Under the pieces are notes generated by a model. That model ran no database searches. It worked only from the letters and a program-made list of their open reading frames with translations, and was not told the origin of the DNA. The position numbers and the translations under genes were made by a program. Shown here in pieces: positions 1 through 6,076 of a stretch of DNA of 6,992 nucleotides (the first letter of the stretch is position 1; each line of letters begins with the position of its first letter). This DNA is from an uncultured Lachnospiraceae bacterium (GTDB taxonomy: Bacteria; Bacillota; Clostridia; Lachnospirales; Lachnospiraceae): contig CACZSB010000010.1 in NCBI GenBank assembly GCA_902783765.1, positions 1-6,992 of the forward strand, given 5' to 3'.

Positions 1-18
1 ATATAGCCATAATCATGC

Positions 19-36
19 ACGCCCGCGGGCGTTTTT
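19..36 (+). terminator. Hairpin with T-run just upstream of the first CorC-like gene
   Basis: The 14-nt perfect palindrome ACGCCCGCGGGCGT (19-32) can fold as a 5-bp ACGCC/GGCGT stem around a CGCG loop and is followed by five T residues (32-36). This is the form of a rho-independent terminator. The ribosome binding site of the next gene begins at the next base, leaving no room for a promoter between them. It is therefore either the terminator of a gene to the left, with read-through into the operon, or the final hairpin of a regulated leader. The window edge prevents a choice. Confidence 0.6.
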
Positions 37-41
37 GGAGG
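37..41 (+). promoter_or_regulatory. Ribosome binding site that decides the start of the first CorC-like gene
   Basis: GGAGG lies 11 nt before ATG 53. A TTG at 35 overlaps this motif and a TTG at 44 is only 2 nt from it, so neither is a credible start. Confidence 0.6.
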
Positions 42-52
42 TTTTGTCCGTA

Positions 53-1066
53 ATGGACCCAGACAGTATTCCACGATCTATAATCACCATTTTCATCCTT
101 TTATTTGTAGGCGCTTTTTTCTCCGGAACCGAGACCGCATACACCAATGTGAGTCGGGTCCGTCTTTTGGCATGGGCTGAAGACGGAAAAAAGAGCGCCC
201 GCCGGGCCCTGGCCATCCTGGAAAAATTCGATAAGACACTGATCACCCTGCTCATCGGCAATAATGTGGCCCACGTGGTTATGACCGCCCTGGCCACGGT
301 GATTGCCATTTATCTGGCGGGGGAAATCACCGGTCCCATTCTGGCCACGGTTATCATCACCCTGCTGGTTTTTATCTTTGCCGAAACCCTGCCCAAAAAC
401 ATTGCCCGGGTCCGGGCGGATGAATGGGCCTGCGGTGTCAGTCTTCCCCTGCAGCTGATTATCTGGATCCTGACCCCGGTGGACTGGCTTTTCCTGGGTC
501 TCAGCGCCCTTTTTAAAAAGCTGTTCCGAACCGCGGAGGATGGGCCCAGCATGACGGAGGACGAGTTCAGCAGCATGGTGGAAACCATTGAAAGCGAAGG
601 CGGCCTGGAGGCGGAGGAAAGCGAGCTGATTCAATCCGCCGTGGAGTTCAAGGCCCGTCCCGTCCGGGAGGTCATGACCCCCCGGGTCCATGTGGTGGGG
701 CTGGATTTGCAGGCCTCCCCCCAGGAGCAGTTCCAAACCATTTTAGAAGAAAAATTCAGCCGTCTGCCTGCCTACCGAGGGGACCTGGACCATATTGAAG
801 GGATCTTGAATACCAAGCGTTATTTGCAGTTAAAGCTGGAAGCTCCGGACAGCTTTCCGGAGGTGGCTTCCCTGATGGCGGAGCCCTATTTTATCCGGCC
901 GGATATGAGTCTTCACGCCCTGGTGGAGGAAATGCGCCGCCGCCAGATGCACATGGCCATCATCCAGGACGAATGGGGCGGCACCGAAGGCATGGTGACC
1001 CTGGAGGACCTTTTGGAGGAGCTGGTGGGAGATATCTGGGATGAGGACGAGGAGGTGAGCTTATGA
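53..1066 (+). CDS. CNNM/CorC-family membrane protein (DUF21 + CBS pair), short form without the CorC_HlyC domain
   Basis: Probable divalent-cation (Mg2+/Co2+) transport or efflux protein of the inner membrane, 337 residues. Residues about 5-160 form the DUF21/CNNM membrane domain: hydrophobic segments near 9-24, 63-88, 95-112 and 130-155, with family motifs FFSGTETA (22-29), IGNN (68-71) and ETLPK (111-115). A cytosolic CBS pair follows: EVMTPR (206-211), SRLPAYRG (236-243) and, near the end, DEWGGTEGMVTLEDLLEEL. The protein stops right after the second CBS motif, so the C-terminal CorC_HlyC domain present in its downstream neighbour is missing. The normal stop and the ATGA overlap with the next gene argue against a frameshift. 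The start at ATG 53 is chosen from GGAGG at 37-41. Family membership is clear. The ion and direction of transport are inferred from studied relatives, where several CNNM/CorC proteins handle Mg2+; older databases call the family hemolysin or TlyC. Confidence 0.9.
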   Translation: MDPDSIPRSIITIFILLFVGAFFSGTETAYTNVSRVRLLAWAEDGKKSARRALAILEKFDKTLITLLIGNNVAHVVMTALATVIAIYLAGEITGPILATVIITLLVFIFAETLPKNIARVRADEWACGVSLPLQLIIWILTPVDWLFLGLSALFKKLFRTAEDGPSMTEDEFSSMVETIESEGGLEAEESELIQSAVEFKARPVREVMTPRVHVVGLDLQASPQEQFQTILEEKFSRLPAYRGDLDHIEGILNTKRYLQLKLEAPDSFPEVASLMAEPYFIRPDMSLHALVEEMRRRQMHMAIIQDEWGGTEGMVTLEDLLEELVGDIWDEDEEVSL

Positions 1067-2340
1067 GCACCACTCTGATTATTATTCTGGTGATTCTGCT
1101 GATTCTGCTTTCCGCCTTCTTTTCCGGCTCCGAAATAGCCTTTTCCGCTGCCAGCAAGCCCCGGCTCCATCACGAAGCGGAGCAGGGCAATACCAAAGCT
1201 GCCCGGGCCCTGGCCATTGCGGAGGACTATGTGCGGGCGATTTCCACCATCTTGGTGGGCAACAATCTGGTGAATATCGCCACCACCTCCCTGATTACTC
1301 TGCTGTGCGTGAACCGGCTGTTCCCGGACAGTGGCCGGGCGGAGCTTTATGCGGAAATCCTGGCCACCCTGGTCCTGCTGATTTTTGGCGAGATTCTTCC
1401 CAAGGTCCTTTGCGCCAGCCAGGCCAACCGCCTGGTGCAGCCCCTGGCGGCGCCTTTAAAGGGCGCCATGGTGCTGTTTAAGCCTGTGGTCTGGGTGGTG
1501 AGCTTTCTGGTGGAGCGCCTTAGCGTGCTTTGGACTCCCAAGGAAGGGGAAAACGCCATGACCGACGAGGAGCTGGCCCTGGTGGTGGACAGCATTCAGG
1601 AAGAGGGGGTCTTTACGGAAGCCGAAGGGGAGCTGATCAAATCCGCCATTGAGTTTTCCGACGTGACCGCCCACGATATTCTGATTCCCAGGGTAGAGGT
1701 TTCCGCCTACGATATCCAGGCGCCCCTGACGGAGCTGATTGCCGACCAGGACGCCATGAGCTATTCCCGCCTCCCTGTATACCGGGAAAGCATCGACCAT
1801 ATCATCGGCATTCTGCCTATGAAGAAATTCGTCAAGGCGGTGCTGACCCAGGGACTGGAGCAGGTCAATGTGGAAGAAATGCTGGTGGCCCCCCTCTTCG
1901 TGCACATGACCAAAAACATCAACGAAATCCTGAAGGATTTCCGGGAGCAAAAAACCAATATGGCGGTGGTGCTGGATGAATACGGCGGCACCATGGGAAT
2001 CCTGACCATTGAGGATATTTTAGAGGAAATCGTGGGAGAGATTTATGACGAAACCGACGAGCCCGAGGCGGAAGACGTAACGGAGATTTCCGACGGCACC
2101 TTCCTTTTGGACGGCAGCATGAATATTTACGATGCCTTCAAGGAGCTGGATTACGAACCCCGGGATTTTGAAAGCGAATATACCACCTTAAGCGGCTGGA
2201 TCACGGAGCTTTTGGATCATTTCCCCGAAGTGGGGGATGAGTTTTCCTTTGAACGGATTCAGGGACAGGTGCTGGCGGTGGAGGGCCCCCTGGCGGAGCA
2301 GCTGCGGATCCGGGTGCTGCCGGAGGAAGAGGAAGAATAA
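1063..2340 (+). CDS. CNNM/CorC-family transporter, full length (DUF21 + CBS pair + CorC_HlyC domain)
   Basis: Second DUF21/CBS protein, 425 residues, paralogous to the gene before it. The membrane domain covers about 1-160 with hydrophobic segments near 4-20, 60-84, 96-110 and 133-150 and motifs FFSGSEIAF (19-27), VGNN (65-68) and EILPK (110-114). The CBS pair spans about 200-328: DILIPR (205-210), SRLPVYRE (235-242) and LDEYGGTMGILTIEDILEEI (304-323). The C-terminal CorC_HlyC domain is about 342-420, followed by an acidic EEEEE tail. Its ATG overlaps the previous stop (ATGA) and has the strong ribosome binding site GGAGGTGAG (1051-1059), so the two are translationally coupled. Family members act in the inner membrane as Mg2+/Co2+ transporters or efflux proteins, with the CBS pair sensing nucleotide and Mg2+. 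Because CNNM proteins dimerise, a heterodimer of the long and short forms is possible; that is inference. Confidence 0.92.
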   Translation: MSTTLIIILVILLILLSAFFSGSEIAFSAASKPRLHHEAEQGNTKAARALAIAEDYVRAISTILVGNNLVNIATTSLITLLCVNRLFPDSGRAELYAEILATLVLLIFGEILPKVLCASQANRLVQPLAAPLKGAMVLFKPVVWVVSFLVERLSVLWTPKEGENAMTDEELALVVDSIQEEGVFTEAEGELIKSAIEFSDVTAHDILIPRVEVSAYDIQAPLTELIADQDAMSYSRLPVYRESIDHIIGILPMKKFVKAVLTQGLEQVNVEEMLVAPLFVHMTKNINEILKDFREQKTNMAVVLDEYGGTMGILTIEDILEEIVGEIYDETDEPEAEDVTEISDGTFLLDGSMNIYDAFKELDYEPRDFESEYTTLSGWITELLDHFPEVGDEFSFERIQGQVLAVEGPLAEQLRIRVLPEEEEE

Positions 2341-3084
2341 ATGGGTGATCAATGGGAACGGCTCCGGATGCTCCTGGGGGATGAGGCCCTGTGCCGGCTC
2401 CAAAACAGCCGGGTGGCCCTCTTCGGCCTGGGGGGCGTGGGGGGCTATGCCCTGGAAGCCCTGCTTCGCTCCGGCATCGGTCACCTGCTGCTGGTGGACA
2501 ATGATTCCTTCAGTCCCTCCAATTTGAATCGTCAGCTGCTGGCCACCCGGGCAAGCCTGGGGCAAAGCAAACTTCAGGCCGCGGCGGAGCGGGCTGCGCT
2601 GATCAATCCCGCCTGCGAGATCCGCTTGCAGCAGCTTTTTTTCCTGCCGGAAAATGCCCCGGACTTCGATTTTTCCGGGGTGGATTATATCATCGATGCC
2701 ATGGACACGGTCAGCGCCAAGCTGGCCCTGGTCCAGCGGGCCCGGGATTTGAATATTCCCATTATTTCCTGTCTGGGCACCGGCAACAAGCTGGATCCCA
2801 CAGCCTTGAAGCTGGGGGATATCTACACCACCTCCGTCTGTCCCCTGGCCCGGGTCATGCGCCGGGAATGCAAAAAGAGAGGCATTGCCTCTCTTAAAGT
2901 GGTTTATTCCACGGAAAAACCCCTGTCTCCCCTAAGCCAGGCTTCAGAAAAGCGCCCGGAGGCGGGCCGCCGGGACGTGCCCGGCTCTGCCGCCTTTGTA
3001 CCCGGTGCGGCGGGGCTGATTTTAGCCGCCGAAGCGGTGCGGGATCTGTTAAAAATCCACAAAAAACAGGGAAGCACGGAGTAA
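2341..3084 (+). CDS. tcdA: tRNA threonylcarbamoyladenosine dehydratase (TcdA/ThiF-like E1 enzyme)
   Basis: ATP-dependent enzyme of the E1/ThiF superfamily, 247 residues, which cyclises t6A at position 37 of ANN-decoding tRNAs to ct6A in the cytosol. The Rossmann nucleotide loop GLGGVG is at 29-34, followed by VDND (52-55), then NLNRQ (61-65), IDAMD (118-122) and TGNKLDPT (147-154). The segment SVCPLARVMRRE (165-176) fits the TcdA branch better than ThiF or MoeB: there are no CxxC zinc pairs and the length is right for TcdA. The proteobacterial form of this segment reads DPLA, so Cys167 replaces Asp here, as I recall for clostridial homologues. The gene starts directly after the preceding TAA, with GAGG 8 nt upstream inside the end of the CorC-like gene, so it belongs to the same transcript. 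No functional link to cation transport is evident. A 9-bp inverted repeat lies inside it at 2875-2895. Confidence 0.9.
   Translation: MGDQWERLRMLLGDEALCRLQNSRVALFGLGGVGGYALEALLRSGIGHLLLVDNDSFSPSNLNRQLLATRASLGQSKLQAAAERAALINPACEIRLQQLFFLPENAPDFDFSGVDYIIDAMDTVSAKLALVQRARDLNIPIISCLGTGNKLDPTALKLGDIYTTSVCPLARVMRRECKKRGIASLKVVYSTEKPLSPLSQASEKRPEAGRRDVPGSAAFVPGAAGLILAAEAVRDLLKIHKKQGSTE
2872..2895 (-). terminator. Minus-strand terminator-like hairpin embedded in tcdA
   Basis: AAGAGAGGC (2875-2883) and GCCTCTCTT (2887-2895) are perfect 9-bp arms around a 3-nt loop. Read on the minus strand, the stem is followed by a T-run (complement of AAAAA at 2872-2876), the full form of an intrinsic terminator. 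It lies about 235 bp beyond the stop of the M18 gene and would catch read-through antisense to tcdA. On the plus strand there is no T-run, so tcdA transcription should not be stopped. Activity is inferred from sequence form only. Confidence 0.45.
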
Positions 3085-3134
3085 GACCCCCGATACATCG
3101 AAGGGGGATTCCCCCTGCTTCCCTCGGTTTTATT
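3061..3134. terminator. Bidirectional terminator between the convergent tcdA and M18 genes
   Basis: AGGGAAGCA (3068-3076) and TGCTTCCCT (3116-3124) form a perfect 9-bp outer stem. The region enclosed holds a second inverted repeat, GGGGG (3103-3107) with CCCCC (3111-3115); CCCCC at 3087-3091 is a competing partner. On the minus strand the stem is followed by a T-run from AAAAAA at 3061-3066. On the plus strand it is followed by CGGTTTTATT (3125-3134). The arms lie inside the last codons of tcdA and the plus-strand T-run overlaps the M18 stop codon, so both genes end inside the structure. Confidence 0.65.
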
Positions 3135-4530
3135 CCGCCTTCAGGAAAGCTTCATAGCCCTTTACGGCTTCGTAAATATCTGCCTTGCTGGCCAACTCCC
3201 AGGGCGCATGCATGCTCAGTACCGCAATGCCCGCATCCACCACGTTCATACCGTAATTGCCGGCAATATAGGCAATGGTGCCGCCGCCTCCTTCATCCAC
3301 TTTGCCCAGTTCAGCGGTCTGCCAGAAAACACCGGCCTCATCCATAACCCGGCGCACATAGGCCATATACTCCGCAGAGCAGTCGTTGGAACCGCCCTTG
3401 CCCCGGGAACCCGTGTATTTGTTGAAGACCAGACCCCGGCCCATATAGGCCGTGTTTTTCTTTTCATTGACCCCGGGATAGTTGGGATCGAAAGCGGCGC
3501 TCACATCGGAGGAAAGCATACGGGAGGCAGCCAGGGCGCGGCGCAGGGCCAGGTCGCTGCCTTCTCCGCAGAGGGCCATGATCTCCGCCACGGTATTTTC
3601 AAAGAAAAGGCTGTGCATGCCCGTGGCTCCCACGGAACCGATTTCCTCCTTATCCACCAGCAGACAGCAGCTGGTGCGCTGGGGCTTCTTCACATTCAGC
3701 ATGGCCACCAGGGAGGTATAGGCACAGATCCGATCGTCGTGGCCGTAGCCCATAATCATACTGCGGTCCAGACCGAAATCCCGGGCGGGGCCAGCCGGCA
3801 CCACTTCGATTTCCGCGGAAATGAAATCCTCCTCCTCGATATTATACTGTTCCTTTAAAATGTCCTTGATGTTCTTCAACACGCTGGCCTTGGAATCCTC
3901 CCCGGCCTTCTTGGGCTTATCTTCCGCCACCTTTTCGCTGCCGATGAGCACGTTCAGGTCTTCGCCTTCCACAATCTTTCCGGCAGGCTTGTTCATTTGA
4001 TTCCCTGCCAGGTGGGGCAGCAGATCCGTGATACCCACCACCGGATCGGCGGGATCCTCACCGATGCAGACTTTTACCACACTGCCGTCCTTTTTGGCCA
4101 CCACGCCGTGAAGCGCCAGGGGCAGCGCCACCCACTGATACTTCTTAATGCCCCCATAATAGTGGGTATCCAGCAGCACCTGATCCGTATCTTCATAAAG
4201 GGGATTCTGCTTTAAATCCAGGCGCGGGGAGTCGATATGGGCCCCCAGGATATTCATGCCCTTTTCCAGAGGCTCCTTGCCAATGGTAAACAGGGCCATG
4301 GATTTGCCCATGATGGTGGCGTAGACCTTGTCACCCGCCTTCAGTTTTCCCTTGGCACGGGCTTCCTCCAGACTGATGTAACCTGCCTTCTGGGCTTCCT
4401 CCACCGCCAGATCCACACATTCCCGCTCCGTTTTGCCCAGGCTCAGAAATTTCCGATACTCCTCTCCCAGGGTGGTCAGGGCCTTCTTCTGTTTGGCGTC
4501 ATAGGACAGCCAGGCATTTTTCCGTTCCAT
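3130..4530 (-). CDS. M18-family zinc aminopeptidase (aspartyl aminopeptidase type)
   Basis: Cytosolic metalloaminopeptidase, 466 residues, a normal length for peptidase family M18; it removes N-terminal residues, often acidic ones, from peptides. By the known family pattern the metal site is His98 (GAHIDSPR), the bridging Asp265 or Asp266 (GHDDR), the catalytic Glu295 with Glu296 (DKEEIGS), Asp342 (SSDVSAAF) and His441 (MHAPWELAS). All are present, so it should be active. Other family blocks are THYYGGIKKYQW (122-133) and KGGSNDCSAEY (378-388). There is no signal peptide. Start ATG 4530 has AAAGGAG 5 nt upstream. It is transcribed towards tcdA and the two genes share a terminator. A likely promoter lies at 4654-4682, with a leader of about 115 nt containing inverted repeats (TTCCGG at 4546-4551 with CCGGAA at 4577-4582; ATGAT at 4589-4593 with ATCAT at 4599-4603). 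It therefore probably does not depend on the reverse transcriptase gene behind it. Exact substrate preference is not visible. Confidence 0.93.
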   Translation of the reverse strand: MERKNAWLSYDAKQKKALTTLGEEYRKFLSLGKTERECVDLAVEEAQKAGYISLEEARAKGKLKAGDKVYATIMGKSMALFTIGKEPLEKGMNILGAHIDSPRLDLKQNPLYEDTDQVLLDTHYYGGIKKYQWVALPLALHGVVAKKDGSVVKVCIGEDPADPVVGITDLLPHLAGNQMNKPAGKIVEGEDLNVLIGSEKVAEDKPKKAGEDSKASVLKNIKDILKEQYNIEEEDFISAEIEVVPAGPARDFGLDRSMIMGYGHDDRICAYTSLVAMLNVKKPQRTSCCLLVDKEEIGSVGATGMHSLFFENTVAEIMALCGEGSDLALRRALAASRMLSSDVSAAFDPNYPGVNEKKNTAYMGRGLVFNKYTGSRGKGGSNDCSAEYMAYVRRVMDEAGVFWQTAELGKVDEGGGGTIAYIAGNYGMNVVDAGIAVLSMHAPWELASKADIYEAVKGYEAFLKAE

Positions 4531-4653
4531 GTATTCTCCTTTCGTTTCCGGGGAAGCGCTTTTGCCGCCCCCATTTCCGGAAGTTCATATGATTTGATAT
4601 CATGACGCATATCCCCTCCCGGGGCATCACGCGCACGATCATTCAGCAGCACC

Positions 4654-4682
4654 AGTATATACGGAAAAGGGTCCTTCTGCAA
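4654..4682 (-). promoter_or_regulatory. Likely sigma-A promoter of the M18 aminopeptidase gene
   Basis: On the minus strand, TTGCAG (4682-4677) and TATACT (4659-4654) are separated by exactly 17 nt. The -10 box matches TATAAT at five of six positions; the -35 box keeps only TTG. It lies in the gap between the reverse transcriptase stop and the M18 start, the expected place. The -35 box overlaps the inverted repeat at 4675-4698. Confidence 0.45.
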
Positions 4683-4698
4683 GAAAAAGCTCGCAGAA
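4675..4698 (-). repeat. Inverted repeat just after the reverse transcriptase stop
   Basis: TTCTGC (4675-4680) and GCAGAA (4693-4698) are 6-bp arms around a 12-nt loop, 5 nt past the TAG of the reverse transcriptase gene. No T-run follows on the minus strand, so it is a weak candidate terminator at best. It may be chance or contribute to the 3' end of the RT message. Confidence 0.3.
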
Positions 4699-4703
4699 AA
4701 TCC

Positions 4704-5900
4704 CTATTTTTTGTGCCCATAATAGGCGTTGACCAGACTCCGATAGCCTAGCGCTTTAAGGGTTTCGTATCGCACGTTAAAACGGGCTTTGCTTCGGGTG
4801 TCGCTGATCAGATATCGTAAACATTCCCGGGCATATTCGTCTATTATTTTCAAACTGTCAGCGGTGTTGATCACCGGGAAAAACCAGTGGGCCCAGCTAA
4901 GCTCACCGTCCCCGGCATTTTCTAGCAGTTTACGGTTAAAAATGCGGATAAACGCTGCGGCGGCCCGTTCACCGGGCAGGGCGTTGCGCTTCTGCCATCG
5001 TTTAAGGGCCCGGCATTTCCGGCGCATTTTAGCCTTTAGCTTTTCCACGGAGACCGGGGCGATATCCAAAACCCCCTGGCGGTAAGAAAAGCCCAGAAAC
5101 ACCCATCCCTCCTCCGGCGTGAAAAAGCTCTCCTTGGCAGGATTTAGCGCCAACCCCTCCCGGGCCAGGTGTTCCCGCACCAATGCCGCCCCCTCCTGCA
5201 CCGCCTCCGGGCTGTCCCCGAAAAGAATAATATCATCGGAATAGCGGGCATAAGGAATACCGGCCCGGAAAAAGAGCTCGTCCAGCTCCCGGAGATATAA
5301 ATTGGCATAAAAAGAAGCCAGGGGCGTCCCCGCCATAATGCCCTTTTCTTCCTGGATGATACTATCTCCCTCTCGGACCCGGGTTTCCGTCAAAAGCCCC
5401 GCCAGAAAAACGTACAGGGCCTGATCCGCCCCCAGGGCCTGCCTTAGACGGGGCAGCAGCCGTTCAAGGGGAACGGAATTAAAATAATTGCTGATATCCG
5501 CTTTATAAGCATATTTCTGTCCGATGCCCGGAAGGCGCTGAAAGCTCCGAATGGCATCCGAGGCGGAGCGTCCCGGCCGGAAAGAGTAAAGCCCCGGGCT
5601 GAAAAGCCCGTCATATTCCCGCAAAAGAAGCCAGGTCAGGTGCTTTAATAAAATATTCTCTTTTTCGGGATAAATATATACCAGCCGCTTTTTGGCCCCA
5701 TGCATCTTGCTGATAAGTGCCCGGCGGGGCAGGGGAAAAAAGGCCCCCTCTTCCAGCAGAGGCAGCAGTTCCTCCCATGCCCGCTCATCCAGAAAGCTTC
5801 TTAAACGCCGGGCAAAGTCCCGGGGGCAGGCCAGGGCGGTTTTGTATTCATAAAATCGTTCCCAGCTTTTGGGATCACATAGCTGATTCAGAAGCCTCAT
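4704..5900 (-). CDS. Stand-alone reverse transcriptase, group II-intron-like, class unassigned
   Basis: RNA-directed DNA polymerase, 398 residues. Palm and finger motifs are in order: YSFRPGRSASDAI (105-117), motif A KADISNYFNSV (133-143) with Asp135, motif B GIMAGTPLASFYANLYL (187-203), catalytic YSDD (220-223), LNPAK (252-256) and FLGF (268-271). All catalytic aspartates are present. After a basic helix (287-305), the C-terminal 110 residues (LSWAHWFFPVINT at 334-346, ARFNVRYETLKALGYRSLV at 372-390) look like a thumb/maturase-X-type region. There is no HNH endonuclease, Cas1, nitrilase or other fused domain. FLGF rather than the retron VTG block argues against a typical retron RT. Start ATG 5900 has only a weak Shine-Dalgarno (AGTGGA). 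The triplets ATG CCA TGA (5905-5897) form a minimal ORF whose stop overlaps the RT start. A 131-nt segment with 13-bp inverted ends lies just upstream and may be its RNA partner. It could be a defence RT, a domesticated intron RT or a host-function RT; the sequence does not decide. Confidence 0.9.
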   Translation of the reverse strand: MRLLNQLCDPKSWERFYEYKTALACPRDFARRLRSFLDERAWEELLPLLEEGAFFPLPRRALISKMHGAKKRLVYIYPEKENILLKHLTWLLLREYDGLFSPGLYSFRPGRSASDAIRSFQRLPGIGQKYAYKADISNYFNSVPLERLLPRLRQALGADQALYVFLAGLLTETRVREGDSIIQEEKGIMAGTPLASFYANLYLRELDELFFRAGIPYARYSDDIILFGDSPEAVQEGAALVREHLAREGLALNPAKESFFTPEEGWVFLGFSYRQGVLDIAPVSVEKLKAKMRRKCRALKRWQKRNALPGERAAAAFIRIFNRKLLENAGDGELSWAHWFFPVINTADSLKIIDEYARECLRYLISDTRSKARFNVRYETLKALGYRSLVNAYYGHKK

Positions 5901-5914
5901 GGCATTATTCCACT

Positions 5915-6050
5915 AAAAAAGCGGAAAGAGAAGGCGTTAAAGCCCGGATAATTCCGGGATGTACCAGACCGTACAGCCGCCCGCTGCCTGGGAAGCTTTG
6001 GGGAAGGCGCTGCCGGGTCCGCCCCAGGCGCAAAGCATTCTCTTTCCGCT
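5915..6050 (-). ncRNA. Candidate structured RNA preceding the reverse transcriptase
   Basis: Perfect 13-bp arms, TTCTCTTTCCGCT (6038-6050) and AGCGGAAAGAGAA (5920-5932), enclose 105 nt, and the closing arm runs into six T residues (5920-5915). Read on the minus strand, the interior offers further helices: GCUUUG (6036-6031) with CAAAGC (6000-5995), enclosing a hairpin of GCC-U-GGG (6029-6023) with CCCGGC (6017-6012); UGUAC (5975-5971) with GUACA (5964-5960); and CCCGGA (5958-5953) with UCCGGG (5948-5943) around an AUUA loop. The segment starts directly after the terminator of the upstream gene and ends 14 nt before the RT start. No convincing promoter is visible, so transcription may come by read-through. 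Termination at the T-run would release a 130-nt RNA, and read-through would give the RT message. Alternatives are a plain attenuator or a short mobile repeat with terminal inverted repeats (CTAAAA occurs at both ends, 5913-5918 and 6049-6054). Confidence 0.4.
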
Positions 6051-6051
6051 A

Positions 6052-6076
6052 AAATAAAAGGGTAACCCTTTTATTT
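6052..6076 (-). terminator. Intrinsic terminator of the small unknown gene
   Basis: AAATAAAAGGG (6052-6062) and CCCTTTTATTT (6066-6076) are perfect 11-bp arms around a 3-nt loop. On the minus strand the GGG/CCC core is preceded by an A-rich run and followed by CCCTTTTATTTT, a typical short terminator. The stop codon of the gene (6071-6073) lies in the first arm. Being nearly symmetric, it could work on both strands. Confidence 0.65.

Noticed and set aside
35..52. TTG start adding six residues to the first CorC-like protein
   Set aside because: That TTG overlaps the GGAGG ribosome binding site itself; ATG 53 is correctly placed.
101..736. Long antisense open frame in the first CorC-like gene
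   Set aside because: Shadow of a well-supported DUF21/CBS gene, with no domain of its own.
3208..3858. 216-codon open frame on the plus strand opposite the M18 gene
   Set aside because: It is antisense to a gene with all M18 catalytic residues, has a histidine/glycine-rich composition typical of a shadow frame and has no ribosome binding site support.
4585..4605. Imperfect palindrome TCATATGATTTGATATCATGA-like site in the M18 leader
   Set aside because: The arms are only 5 bp of AT-rich sequence and match no operator I recognise; mentioned with the M18 gene but not listed as an operator.
4476..4682. 68-codon minus-strand open frame between the RT and M18 genes
   Set aside because: It overlaps the likely M18 promoter and the M18 start in another frame, has no recognisable domain and low-complexity charged content.
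4704..6050. Canonical retron (msr-msd plus retron RT)
   Set aside because: The layout fits, but the RT carries FLGF after LNPAK and I see no VTG block, and no clear msd long hairpin or a1/a2-adjacent priming G can be assigned with confidence. Kept only as an analogy.
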